From positions 1 through 20,678 of the forward strand of contig JBLHWU010000116.1 of assembly GCA_047629355.1 (NCBI GenBank): a stretch of 20,678 bases of DNA, given 5' to 3'. Made by a program: the position numbers and the translations under genes. A model generated the notes under the pieces. The model saw only the letters and a program-made list of their open reading frames with translations. It ran no database searches and was not told the DNA's origin. This document shows positions 6,430-14,700 of this stretch, in pieces; position 1 is the first letter of the stretch, and each line of letters starts with the position of its first letter. Source of the stretch: CAYUNA01 sp047629355 (lineage in GTDB: Bacteria; Bacteroidota; Bacteroidia; Chitinophagales; Saprospiraceae).

Positions 6430-7038
6430 ATGGAATATTTTGAATTCAGAAATCGGGTGCAAAAGGTAAGGGAATACGCTCGACAGGTTTTGATGGAAGC
6501 ACCTCATCCAAATTTTTATTCTTATCAACGAAAGACTATCTCCAATCATTCAAAAAACCGCGATTATCTCACTTTCCAGTACCGCTGTAGAAATATTTAT
6601 GGCTATGCAACCGAAAATATCAACCCTAACGGAAATATTAGTCAATTTTTTAATGATTTAGAAGACAACGTTACTAACGATGTCGTTCGATTTTATATAA
6701 AAATGAGAAAACTTCCGTCGTTTAAAAACGTAGAATCACAAACTGAAGTAGGTTTTTCTGCTATTGAAAAAATTTTAATCGAAACACCAGATGTAATGAA
6801 AGGTGATGAAAATTATGATGTTTGCAAACCATATTCCACCAAGAATTTATGGAAGTCCCATATATACATCAATTATTTATCAGCAGATACGGAGACAATA
6901 CTAAAATTTAAAAAGCGCATCAATAAAATTTATCAAAACTCAGACAACACAAAAACAATTGATTTAGCAAAAGAGATTTTAGCGTTTTATAAAAAAACAG
7001 GAACTAAAACCTTGGAAGAACACATACAAAACAACTAA
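6430..7038 (+). CDS. Uncharacterised 202-aa soluble protein
   Basis: I do not recognise the family. The protein is rich in Lys, Asn, Tyr and Phe, has no signal peptide or membrane segment, and opens MEYFEFRNRVQKVREYARQV, probably helical. A middle part carries FYIKMRKLPSFKNVES, and the C-terminal third is a charged helical region ending in LEEHIQNN. The ATG overlaps the stop of a seven-codon reading frame (6407-6430, TAATG), which could couple translation. It lies 28 bp after the broken SH3-like gene on the same strand and may have formed a pair with it. It converges on the photolyase gene with 47 bp between stops and no evident terminator. Codon use looks like its neighbours. Confidence 0.75.
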   Translation: MEYFEFRNRVQKVREYARQVLMEAPHPNFYSYQRKTISNHSKNRDYLTFQYRCRNIYGYATENINPNGNISQFFNDLEDNVTNDVVRFYIKMRKLPSFKNVESQTEVGFSAIEKILIETPDVMKGDENYDVCKPYSTKNLWKSHIYINYLSADTETILKFKKRINKIYQNSDNTKTIDLAKEILAFYKKTGTKTLEEHIQNN

Positions 7039-7085
7039 AAATACTCGATATTTAGAAAATCTCCAAACTTTCAACATCAAAAATA

Positions 7086-8354
7086 TCACTTCAACCACAA
7101 CTCCCGAAAAGCGCCATTTTTATCATACATATCTGCCTGCCGCTTGGTATTAAAAACTCGGTCGCGCGGGTCATTTCCGACACCAGCAGCATAAATCCAA
7201 TTGCCGTAATTGCTCGTCACATCGTAATCAATTAACTGAGATTCAAACCATGCCGCCCCGACTCGCCAATCCTGTCCAAGTTGATGCACGAGATAGGAAG
7301 CCACATTTTGCCGTCCTCGATTGCTCATAAATCCAGTTTCCTTCAATTCAATCATATTGGCATCCACAAAGCGGTCACCCGTTTCGCCGTCCAACCATTT
7401 TTGCATTGTTTTAGGATTGTGTCGCCACTTTTTTTCTTTATTTTTAATCCCACTCGCTTTAAAAATACCATTGCCGTAGCGCATCGCCGTGTATTTGAAA
7501 AAATCTCGCCAGAGCAATTCGAATTTCATCCAGTAAGTTGATTTATTTTTTTCCACCTCTTTTTCATACTGTTCTACTTCCTGATAAATACTGCGGGCAG
7601 AAATACAACCATGTGCCAGCCAAACCGAAAACTTACTGGAATAATCCGCCCCAATCAAACCATTGCGCGTTTCTTTGTATTCTGAAAGTCCCTCTTTTTC
7701 CCAAAAATAATCGTCAATACGCGCCCAAGCTGCTTTTGCCCCACCTTTAAATTGCATCACGGCACGCTTGTCTTTTTTCACATCTGTAAAACCAAAATCC
7801 GTTATTTTAGGAATTTCCGTCGCTTCTAAAACAGGACTTTCTACACTTTTTGGACTCGATGAGACGGCTCGAACCTCACTGTATTTCTCCACTTTCTTCT
7901 TAAAAGTCGTAAATACTTCAGGTAATTTTCCAATATCAAAAGACACATCTTCTGGATGTATCAGTGTACTGTTGTGGAAAAAATTAAGGTGGTATGTTTT
8001 GGATAAAGTCCGCTCTCGTTTAATCTCTTCGGAAGTATATTCCTTCATGCAATAGACTTCAGAACAACCGTATTTCTCCGCAATTTGTGGAATAATTTCA
8101 GCAGGATTTCCCTTTTCTATTATCAAATCACTGCCTGTCTCTTGCAAATGTGCTTTCAAATCAGCCAAGCATTCCAGTAAAAACTGCATCCGATAAGCTC
8201 CCGTTCGCTGAAAACCATAATCATCTTCTCCCAGCCACTGTTCGTCAAGAATATAAACAGGTACGATTTCCGAATGATTTTCCATCGCTGCTTGCAAAGC
8301 TAAATTATCGCTTAATCGTAGGTCGGTTCGAAACCAAAGGAGTCCTCTATTCAT
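7086..8354 (-). CDS. Cry-DASH family cryptochrome / photolyase
   Basis: 422 aa from the ATG at 8354, giving MNRGLLWFRTDLRLSDN, the usual start of the family; a TTG seven codons upstream is open but unneeded. An N-terminal antenna (photolyase alpha/beta) domain covers about 2-130. The FAD-binding helical domain carries YSSKFSVWLAHGCISAR (238-254), FELLWRDFFKY (278-288), MSNRGRQNVAS (343-353) and DYDVTSNYGNW (376-386). Spacing matches the E. coli Phr electron-transfer tryptophans (306, 359, 382) as W310, W363 and W386. The 'RGRQN', 'SNYGNW' and 'AGVGNDPR' signatures point to the DASH group rather than class I CPD photolyase. Cry-DASH enzymes repair cyclobutane dimers mainly in single-stranded DNA and bind flavin and often MTHF. 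Monocistronic. Confidence 0.93.
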   Translation of the reverse strand: MNRGLLWFRTDLRLSDNLALQAAMENHSEIVPVYILDEQWLGEDDYGFQRTGAYRMQFLLECLADLKAHLQETGSDLIIEKGNPAEIIPQIAEKYGCSEVYCMKEYTSEEIKRERTLSKTYHLNFFHNSTLIHPEDVSFDIGKLPEVFTTFKKKVEKYSEVRAVSSSPKSVESPVLEATEIPKITDFGFTDVKKDKRAVMQFKGGAKAAWARIDDYFWEKEGLSEYKETRNGLIGADYSSKFSVWLAHGCISARSIYQEVEQYEKEVEKNKSTYWMKFELLWRDFFKYTAMRYGNGIFKASGIKNKEKKWRHNPKTMQKWLDGETGDRFVDANMIELKETGFMSNRGRQNVASYLVHQLGQDWRVGAAWFESQLIDYDVTSNYGNWIYAAGVGNDPRDRVFNTKRQADMYDKNGAFRELWLK

Positions 8355-8575
8355 GCTGTTATTTTTTTTCCTCAAAAAAGGATTTTATGCTAAATTGAGG
8401 TGTTGAAACAGCAGAAAAGGGAAGCGGTTTTTGAATTTTAAAAAAAAGTAAAATGTAAAGTATAAACCCTTCAGATTCTATATTTTGGCAACGGTGAAAA
8501 GCAATGAATACAGAGTAAGGTTTATTTTATTTAAATGTGATTATCATTTAAGTAACACGTAAATAAATAAATAAA

Positions 8576-8751
8576 TAACGCGTAGTAATTAATCAGGTAA
8601 AATTTTTAGACAAGATTTTTTCGATAGTTTTTCTTTAAAAATTCTTGAATAGCCAGTGTTAAGTAGGTCACCTACTTATTGAAGAAATTTTTAAGGGAAA
8701 AATAGCAGAAAAAGATGTTTATAAAATTACCTGATTAATTACTACGCGTTA
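8576..8751. repeat. MITE-like 176-bp long palindrome
   Basis: Perfect 25-bp terminal inverted repeats lie at 8576-8600 (begins TAACGCGTAGTAATTAATCA) and 8727-8751. The interior is also self-complementary, imperfectly: TTTTTCGATAGTTTTTCTTT-like against its counterpart at about 8688-8714, AAAAATTCTTGAAT against ATTGAAGAAATTTTT, and an apex AAGTAGGT-C-ACCTACTT (8661-8677). Nothing is coded. Near the left end, AAGTAACACGTA (8550-8561) repeats the outer border (right side TTACTTAAG), as if the left end were partly duplicated around the AAAT run. Such structure fits a non-autonomous transposable element; the mobilising transposase is not identified. Confidence 0.75.
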
Positions 8752-8775
8752 CTTAAGTTTATTTCAAATTTTAGA

Positions 8776-8868
8776 AGAGAAAAATTGTAAGGTTTTCGAA
8801 CTTCACAAAATACAATGCGCATTGCCTGCGGCAATGCGCGTGCGATTATTAAGGGGTAAAATCCCTTT
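8776..8868 (+). repeat. Composite palindromic repeat, copy 5 (module C decayed)
   Basis: Module A reads GTAAGGTTTTCGAACTTCAC (8787-8806), as in copy 1. Module B is a perfect 10-bp hairpin: GCGCATTGCC (8817-8826), loop TGC, GGCAATGCGC (8830-8839). Module C is reduced to AAGGGGTAAAATCCCTTT (8851-8868). Confidence 0.75.
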
Positions 8869-8899
8869 GTAAGAATGTAAGAATGTAAGAATGTAAGAA
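8869..8899. repeat. 8-bp tandem repeat (GTAAGAAT)
   Basis: Three full units of GTAAGAAT and a fourth lacking its last base. It abuts the decayed end of composite repeat copy 5 exactly, suggesting slippage where module C was lost. The array is short enough to vary between strains. Confidence 0.85.
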
Positions 8900-8954
8900 A
8901 GCTTACTTTTCAGTGTAACAAAAATTTATTTAAGTTCGTGCGTAGACTTTTTCA

Positions 8955-11441
8955 TCAAACCACATCCACATCCACAATCACCCGCACCCCAGAGAACCCC
9001 GTCTCCTTATGTAGCGCCCTCGTCGCCTCTCGAATCACCTCCTTCGCACGCTTAATAACCTTCGCATTTTTTTCCAATTTTATCAAAATATCCAGCAGAT
9101 AATACCCCCGCACTCGCCCGACATGCGGAACGGACGGACCAAGCACTCTTTCTCCCATTTTTTGCTTCAAAATATGCGCAAACAGCTTCGTTCCATCGTT
9201 CAAGGTTGCAGGTTTCTTATGCTTCAAAGTTATCTTTATCAAACGGGAAAACGGCGGGTAATTAAACGTGTGCCGTTCCATGATTTCACGGGTAAAAAAG
9301 GCATTGTAATCATTGTCAAAAACCTCTTTCAAAACGGGGTGCAACACATCAAATGCTTGCACAATTACCTTTCCTCGCTTCTTTTTTCGACCTGCCCGAC
9401 CTGCCACTTGCGTAATGAGCTGAAAACCTTGTTCACTCGCTCGAAAGTTAGGAAAATGCAGCAATTGGTCCGCACTCAACACGCCGACGATGCCCACATT
9501 TTCAAAATCCAAGCCTTTCGTCACCATCTTTGTTCCGACTAAAATATCAATGCGTCGCTCCTCGAAATCGTTGATGATTTTGACCATCGCATTTCTGGTT
9601 TTAATCGTATCAAAATCCATCCGTGCCACTTTCGCTTCGGGCAAATAAATTTTCAATTCATCCTCAATTTTTTCTGTCCCAAAACCCTTCAATTTAATCT
9701 CTGCATTGCCACAAGCGGGACATGCCGGCGGGACGGGTCGGCTGTATCCACAGTAGTGACAGTTAAGATGATTTTTCCATTTATGATAAGTCAACGTGAC
9801 ATCACAGTGCTTACATTCGGCATACCAGGCACAGGAATTACAGCGCAAACTCGGTGAATGACCCCGCCGATTTTGAAATAAAATGGCTTGCTCACCGCGT
9901 TCCAAAGCAGCTTTCAATTCGTCAATCAAGGTCGTCGTAAAATGACTTTGTAATTTGCGTTCTTTTATCTCTCGCAACACATCGGTCAGCACAATTTCTG
10001 GCATTTGAATACCTCCAAAACGCTCGGGCATTTCGACCAAACCATATTTGTCCGTCCGTACATTATGGTAGGTTTCGATAGCTGGAGTCGCCGTTCCCAA
10101 TAGGACTTTTGCACCGTGCAGATGCCCCATCAAAATAGCCGCATCGCGTCCGTGATACCGCGGGGCAGGGTCTTGTTGTTTGAAAGAAGTATCGTGTTCT
10201 TCATCGATAATTATCAGCCCTAAATTTTGATACGGCATAAAAATCGCGCTCCGTGCCCCCAATACAATTGACCTACCAGCCAGTACTTCTTTCCACAAAT
10301 CAACCCGCTGATTGTTGGCAATTTTTCCGTGCGTAACAGCAACATCACTACCAAAAATCTTTTGTAATCGTCGGATAATTTGAGTCGTCAAAGCAATTTC
10401 TGGCAAGAGGTATAAAACTTGTTCACCGCGCGCCATTGCTTCTTTTATTAATTCAATGTAAACGCGGGTTTTCCCACTTCCCGTCACACCATGTAGTAGC
10501 GTTACGTTCTTGGTTTCAAAGGTGGTTTTTATTTCCGCAATGGCCCGAACTTGTTGTTCTGCCAAGTCAAATGCTTCAACTATTTCCTCTTCATAGCCGC
10601 CTACTCTACTGACCTCTTTTTCATAAATGGCTAAAATCTCCTTCTTCACCATCGCTTTTATAACCGAGCCGTTGCCCCCTGATTTTTTATTTAAATCAAT
10701 CTTGCGCACTTCATTTCCACCACGAGATAACTGCTCGAAAGCCATTAGCGTTTCAGCTTGTTTCATCGCTTTTCCGCATTTTTCAAACGCTTCACCACGC
10801 AGTTCGGGCTGAGATTGAAATGGCTCGGCATAACGTACAAATTCGACTTTTTTGGGCTTATATTTTTGCTTTAAATCTTCGTATAAAAACAGCACTTTTT
10901 TATCCAATAACCGATTGATAACCAGATAAACCGTTTTCCGACTTAAAATCTTTTGTACATCGCCAACCGTAATTTCATTTTGAATCGTCAACGCTTCCGC
11001 AATCAGGTATTCGCTATTGTTTAAATTAGAAAAATCACCATCAAACAGAGGACTCAACACCAGCCGCTTTTCACTCGACAATTTCAGGTTGGCAGGCAAA
11101 GCCGCTTCCATCACTTCCCCCAAAGTACAGTGGTAATAATCCGCCATCCATTCCCAAAATTTCAGCTGCGTCTCCGTAATAATCGGCTCATTGTCCATGA
11201 TGCCCATCAGCGCTTTTACGCTATGCGTAGGCGCCTCTTCGTGTACCCGAATGACGATGGCAGAGTACATTTTATTCTTCCCAAATTGCACTTCGACGCG
11301 GACACCAAACTTGATATCAGCAACCATTTCTTCGGGAACGGAATAGGTATAAGGGGTTGGGGTCGCAAGCGGGAGGATGACCGTGACGAAGGTGTTGGAG
11401 GTGGTGATGGCGTGGAACAATTCGGATGGATTATTGGTCAT
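8955..11441 (-). CDS. priA: Primosomal replication restart helicase PriA
   Basis: 828 aa. PriA recognises stalled or repaired forks and reloads the replicative helicase. The N-terminal DNA-binding domain begins near FVTVILPLATPTPYTYSVP (18-36), followed by a winged-helix region (about 125-200). Helicase motifs are Walker A GVTGSGKT (318-325), DEEH (413-416), GTATPAIE (449-456), GTKMVTKGLDF (636-646) and QVAGRAGR (678-685). Eight zinc-binding cysteines are intact at 534, 537, 543, 546, 561, 564, 574 and 577. The C-terminal domain ends in VRVIVDVDVV. The ATG at 11441 gives about 17 residues before the conserved part; a slightly later start is possible but no better ATG is seen. Bacteroidota PriA proteins are of this length. 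Monocistronic; its leader contains a strong hairpin (11471-11489). Confidence 0.96.
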   Translation of the reverse strand: MTNNPSELFHAITTSNTFVTVILPLATPTPYTYSVPEEMVADIKFGVRVEVQFGKNKMYSAIVIRVHEEAPTHSVKALMGIMDNEPIITETQLKFWEWMADYYHCTLGEVMEAALPANLKLSSEKRLVLSPLFDGDFSNLNNSEYLIAEALTIQNEITVGDVQKILSRKTVYLVINRLLDKKVLFLYEDLKQKYKPKKVEFVRYAEPFQSQPELRGEAFEKCGKAMKQAETLMAFEQLSRGGNEVRKIDLNKKSGGNGSVIKAMVKKEILAIYEKEVSRVGGYEEEIVEAFDLAEQQVRAIAEIKTTFETKNVTLLHGVTGSGKTRVYIELIKEAMARGEQVLYLLPEIALTTQIIRRLQKIFGSDVAVTHGKIANNQRVDLWKEVLAGRSIVLGARSAIFMPYQNLGLIIIDEEHDTSFKQQDPAPRYHGRDAAILMGHLHGAKVLLGTATPAIETYHNVRTDKYGLVEMPERFGGIQMPEIVLTDVLREIKERKLQSHFTTTLIDELKAALERGEQAILFQNRRGHSPSLRCNSCAWYAECKHCDVTLTYHKWKNHLNCHYCGYSRPVPPACPACGNAEIKLKGFGTEKIEDELKIYLPEAKVARMDFDTIKTRNAMVKIINDFEERRIDILVGTKMVTKGLDFENVGIVGVLSADQLLHFPNFRASEQGFQLITQVAGRAGRKKKRGKVIVQAFDVLHPVLKEVFDNDYNAFFTREIMERHTFNYPPFSRLIKITLKHKKPATLNDGTKLFAHILKQKMGERVLGPSVPHVGRVRGYYLLDILIKLEKNAKVIKRAKEVIREATRALHKETGFSGVRVIVDVDVV

Positions 11442-11676
11442 TTGCTGCCGAGATTTTTATTGATTTATTTCTGCGACAAGCTGTCGCAGATTGAGATAAT
11501 GGCAGATTTTAGACAAATTTTCACTCATGTTTGTTTTAATTTTGGGGTAAAAATACTTAAAATGTTTGGAATCAGAAGGAGAAAACAGCCCCATTAATAT
11601 TATTTCAACACGACTAATTTTTCGATTCGAGACACCTCCGAGTTTTCACCGTTACTTCTCATGGCATTTTAAACTG
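11442..11676 (-). other. priA leader: hairpin and possible 23-aa leader frame
   Basis: CTGCGACA (11471-11478) pairs perfectly with TGTCGCAG (11482-11489) around AGC, 30 bp upstream of the priA ATG and so probably in its 5' leader. A 23-codon frame (ATG at 11528, stop 11457-11459, starting MSENLSKICHYLNLRQLVAE) runs through the hairpin and ends 15 bp before priA. It could be a leader peptide, or chance. The rest of the gap shows nothing I can name. Confidence 0.3.
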
Positions 11677-13623
11677 CTACGTTTTCAAAAACTTTCCTTT
11701 TAAAAAAGTATAGCGATATCGTCCAATTTTCAATTGGTCCCCATCTTTCAATGCAGCTAATTCTTTCGAAAAGACATCTTCTTTAGTTGTATGAACGGAC
11801 CCTTTAGTTTTATAAGCAATTTCCAAATATTGCTCATTGATTCCATGCTCTGAAGCGGTCAATAAAACCCTGATGGGCGTAGTTAAATCTGCTATTTTAT
11901 CAAGGTCGCTAACATCGCTATAATTGTCTGCAATAAATAATAATTCCTCTTCGGTTGATTTGTTTTCTGCGCCAATGATGAGGGCTTCCACTACATTTTC
12001 CAACCGATTCCCACTACAACTGAAATCAACAATCTTATCAATCGTATTGAAAAAGCCTTCAATATTATTTTTGGAAACATGGTACACCCCTCTTTTGTGA
12101 TGATTGGTTTCACTGGTTTCTGCGTTATTTTGAAAACCATTGAATAACCAATAAGTATTGTTATTTTGTTCCGATAAATCAGTATAATTCCAAACCATTA
12201 GCTCATCAATATATTGATACATACTGCAATCTATATTGGCCACAATCCTCTTTTTCTTCCATTGATTTTTATTTCGATAAAGCATTGCTTTGATTTCTTG
12301 ATTGTTTTCAGCGTAATAATCCGCATTTTCTGATAAGGCTTGCTGGTCTCTTTTTGCCTTCTTCAGAACGCTGGTTTCTATCTTTTTTAAATCCTTTTTA
12401 GCATAATAATGCTGTAAGTAAAAATTATAGCCATCCATCTCCGCAATGCGAACAGAATCCCGTAGCCGCTGTTCACGTTGCAAAGAATCTCGACGAGCCA
12501 ATAGCATTGCGCGTTCTTTTTCTCGATGCTGAAACTCAGCCGTGCTAATGGTCGTAAACTTAAATCCACTGGTTCGGGAGGAAGGAGTGTCTTCATAAAC
12601 TTTACGGGTAATACCTGGAAAAATATAAGTATTGACGATGTAGGCATCTCCTTTAGGTAACATTAAAATCGCAGCTCCTTTGGAATTGGTGACTACCTTG
12701 TAAACTTTTCTGCCTTGCTCACTCACAAAATACAATTCTTCTTTCCTCAAGGGACGTCCCTGAAAATCAAGAACGTTGATATTGACCAAAACTCTCGATT
12801 GAGTAGGCATTTGTCCTAGTGACAACTGTTGATAAATCGTATCATTTCTTTCTACTTCTTTGATTCGAGTAGACATATAAACAACACTAAAAGTCTTCGC
12901 AAAATTCTTTTCTTTGGGAATAGTAAATTTCCGATAATTGCTTTCTTCGTCCACATTGACGGAATAATTTCGGTCATTCGGCAGTAGAAAAAACGCTTCG
13001 CCTTTTTCATCCGATATCCCATACCAATATTGATTCAATTGCTTTTGCCAAACCCATAAGGGCATATTTGCTAATGGATTCTTTCTAAAGTCTTTGACTT
13101 TGAGACAAATTACTGCCTCATTTTTAGTCGGCTGTATTTTATCTGAACGGTGATAATTTTGAATAATCGTATCTTCAGAAATTTGATTACCTAAATTAGG
13201 GTCAGAAGTATTGGTTTCTGTATGAAAAAGTGTGTATATGCTGTCATTTTTTGGTGAAGGAAGTATTAACATTCCTTGTGTTATTTCAAATCCCGATTCA
13301 CTAAAATTATCTGCATACTCTCCCGCACTAAGACTATCTCCATTGAGCATTAATTGATGGTTAAAATTAAAGATTTTACCCCCATTAGTGTAAAATAATA
13401 ACTGCCCCTCTTTATTAGAAATACTGGCATTTGTTCTTTTTAAATTTAATTCACTAAATTGATAATATATTTCTGGTGGTTGAGTAAAAAAATTATAAAT
13501 AGTTTCTCCGAATTCCAATTGAGTAGAATTACTGCTGTAACCAGTAATCCAAATATTATCATGTTTCTGAGCGAATAACATTAAAGAAAAAATCATAAAA
13601 GAAGTAAAGAGAATGGATTTCAT
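11677..13623 (-). CDS. Secreted chimeric protein: propeller-type N-terminal fragment fused to VWA-like module
   Basis: 648 aa. A signal peptide (1-18, cleaved near LFAQ) is followed by NIWITGYS, LLFYTNGGKIFN (75-86), LMLNGDSL (91-98) and GMLILPSPKNDSIYTLFH (117-134). This is the start of a propeller-type secreted family seen in Saprospiria, but it stops after one or two blades. From about 165 the protein changes to the architecture of Bacteroidota VWA proteins: two Ig/CNA-like repeats (ICLKVKDFRKNPLANMPL 172-189; VNINVLDFQGRPLRKEEL 280-297), an Arg/Glu-rich coiled coil (364-395), then a VWA-like domain (about 458-610) and the conserved end HTTKEDV, GDQLKIGRYRY, LKGKF. The metal site reads DCSMY (465-469), shorter than the DLTGSM I expect, so metal binding is doubtful. 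Function unknown. Monocistronic. Confidence 0.8.
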   Translation of the reverse strand: MKSILFTSFMIFSLMLFAQKHDNIWITGYSSNSTQLEFGETIYNFFTQPPEIYYQFSELNLKRTNASISNKEGQLLFYTNGGKIFNFNHQLMLNGDSLSAGEYADNFSESGFEITQGMLILPSPKNDSIYTLFHTETNTSDPNLGNQISEDTIIQNYHRSDKIQPTKNEAVICLKVKDFRKNPLANMPLWVWQKQLNQYWYGISDEKGEAFFLLPNDRNYSVNVDEESNYRKFTIPKEKNFAKTFSVVYMSTRIKEVERNDTIYQQLSLGQMPTQSRVLVNINVLDFQGRPLRKEELYFVSEQGRKVYKVVTNSKGAAILMLPKGDAYIVNTYIFPGITRKVYEDTPSSRTSGFKFTTISTAEFQHREKERAMLLARRDSLQREQRLRDSVRIAEMDGYNFYLQHYYAKKDLKKIETSVLKKAKRDQQALSENADYYAENNQEIKAMLYRNKNQWKKKRIVANIDCSMYQYIDELMVWNYTDLSEQNNNTYWLFNGFQNNAETSETNHHKRGVYHVSKNNIEGFFNTIDKIVDFSCSGNRLENVVEALIIGAENKSTEEELLFIADNYSDVSDLDKIADLTTPIRVLLTASEHGINEQYLEIAYKTKGSVHTTKEDVFSKELAALKDGDQLKIGRYRYTFLKGKFLKT

Positions 13624-13701
13624 AAGCAGAAGTAAATTTTAGAGCGATATTGTGACAATTGAAATTTTACAGAAAGGTATAAAAATAAATAGCATTGACA
13701 T

Positions 13702-13740
13702 AAAAAAAGCCGCAAACTTCCTAAGAAATTTACGGCTTTT
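13702..13740 (-). terminator. Intrinsic terminator of the tRNA gene
   Basis: On the minus strand AAAAGCCG and AAA pair with TTT and CGGCTTTT across a short loop, followed by a run of seven T (13702-13708 as A on plus). It begins two bases after the tRNA 3' end. This is a classic strong rho-independent terminator. Confidence 0.85.
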
Positions 13741-13741
13741 G

Positions 13742-13815
13742 TGGTCCCACAAGGGCTTGAACCTTGGACCTACTGATTATGAGTCAGTTGCTCTAACCAA
13801 CTGAGCTATAGGACC
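13742..13815 (-). tRNA. tRNA with anticodon CAT (elongator Met or Ile2)
   Basis: 74 nt. The acceptor is GGTCCTA pairing with TGGGACC (T6-G67 wobble), the D arm contains AGCTCAGTTGGTTAGAGC, the anticodon stem-loop is CTGA-CTCATAA-TCAG, the T arm contains GGTTCAAGCC, and A73 is present. CCA is not encoded (CAA follows). An initiator tRNA is excluded because pair 1-72 is a normal G-C and the GGG/CCC anticodon stem is absent. C4-G69 and C5-G68, known determinants for TilS lysidine modification, favour tRNA-Ile2 over elongator Met, but this is not decisive. Confidence 0.95.
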
Positions 13816-13963
13816 AGAACAATTAAGAATAAACAACTAGCAATGTGCAATTATTCGCGCTCAATTTTCAGAATGCAAAATTAGCTTTTAAAAGTTCCTT
13901 ATGCAAACTATTGAGGTAAAAAAAATGGAATGCAAGAAACCCTTTTGAGAGGAAGTAAATAAA

Positions 13964-13998
13964 AATTGAGGGAGAAAACACCATTTCCTCCCTCAAAA
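13964..13998 (-). terminator. Terminator of the YceI-type gene, module C-like
   Basis: TTGAGGGAG (13966-13974) pairs with CTCCCTCAA (13988-13996). On the minus strand the hairpin is followed by ATTTTTATTT. It starts eight bases past the stop of the lipoprotein gene. The arms (GAGGGAG/CTCCCTC) equal the ends of module C of the composite repeat, so it may be a shortened or ancestral form of that palindrome. Confidence 0.7.
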
Positions 13999-14004
13999 TA
14001 TCAT

Positions 14005-14676
14005 TTATTGCACAGACTTAATTGATGCCACAATCTCCAAAACCAAACCAATTTCATCATTGATGATTTTGTCTTTAATCGTACCGATACCCGCAGAAGC
14101 ATACACGATGTCCCACTCCGTTCGGTTAATGGTAAAAGAAGGCGTCACCGCTTTCACAATATTGCCATCCGATTTTACGCTTGTTGGCAAAGTAACGCTT
14201 TTCGTAATGCCTTTCAACGTCAAATTACCAGTGATGCTATGCGTTGCACCTGCTACATCAGACCCTGCTTTTACTGCAGTAATCTTGAAACTACCTGCTG
14301 GAAACTTCTCTACTTCAAAGAAATCACCTGCCATCAAGTGACCTTCTAAATCCGCTTGTTTTTCTGCTGGCAAATCTGTATTCTTAATTGAAGTCATGTC
14401 AAAAGCGAAATCGCCACCAACAATATTTTCTCCTTGCATACTGAGCATACCACTGCTAATATTCAGCGTACCTTCGTGCGTACCAGTTGGTTTTGACCCC
14501 ACCCATCTAACAACACTTCTATCGATATCTACTTCATACATCTGTGCAGATACTGGTGCTGCTGGAGCTTCTTTAGCCGTTTCTGCTTCTACTTTTTCAC
14601 CTTCTGGTGCATTGGAACAAGCAATGGCGAAAGAAAAAAGGAAGGCTAACATTGAAAATTGAACTAATTTTTTCAT
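14005..14676 (-). CDS. YceI-family lipoprotein
   Basis: 223 aa. The lipoprotein signal ends AIAC, with Cys20 as the lipidated residue; an acidic, Ala/Pro-rich linker follows (21-44). The YceI domain (46-218) shows YEVDIDRSVVRWVGSKPTGT (47-66), HEGTLNISSG (67-76), HLMAGDFFEVEKFPAGSF (113-130), ITGNLTLKGITKSV (148-161) and FTINRTEWDIVY (181-192). YceI proteins form a lipocalin-like barrel that binds polyisoprenoids or similar lipids in the envelope; the ligand here is unknown. Length and motifs are complete. It is probably monocistronic, with a terminator just downstream and a dyad (14701-14735) in its upstream region. Confidence 0.92.
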   Translation of the reverse strand: MKKLVQFSMLAFLFSFAIACSNAPEGEKVEAETAKEAPAAPVSAQMYEVDIDRSVVRWVGSKPTGTHEGTLNISSGMLSMQGENIVGGDFAFDMTSIKNTDLPAEKQADLEGHLMAGDFFEVEKFPAGSFKITAVKAGSDVAGATHSITGNLTLKGITKSVTLPTSVKSDGNIVKAVTPSFTINRTEWDIVYASAGIGTIKDKIINDEIGLVLEIVASIKSVQ

Positions 14677-14700
14677 GGATACTTTTTGAATTGATAATTG

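Larger units (their letters stand above)
8376..8954. other. 579-bp gene-free region built of repeats
   Basis: No coding sequence is supported on either strand between the photolyase and priA genes. The region holds an AAAT tandem run (8561-8576), the MITE-like palindrome (8576-8751), composite repeat copy 5 (8776-8868) and an 8-bp tandem repeat (8869-8899). It looks like an accumulation site for small mobile repeats. No promoter is evident. Confidence 0.7.

Noticed and set aside
8869..8899. CRISPR-like array
   Set aside because: The units are 8 bp with no spacers. No repeat-spacer pattern or cas gene is present anywhere in the window.
11130..11597. 155-codon plus-strand frame opposite the priA start
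   Set aside because: Most of it is antisense to the conserved PriA N-terminus. The part beyond covers only the leader and shows no family signal.
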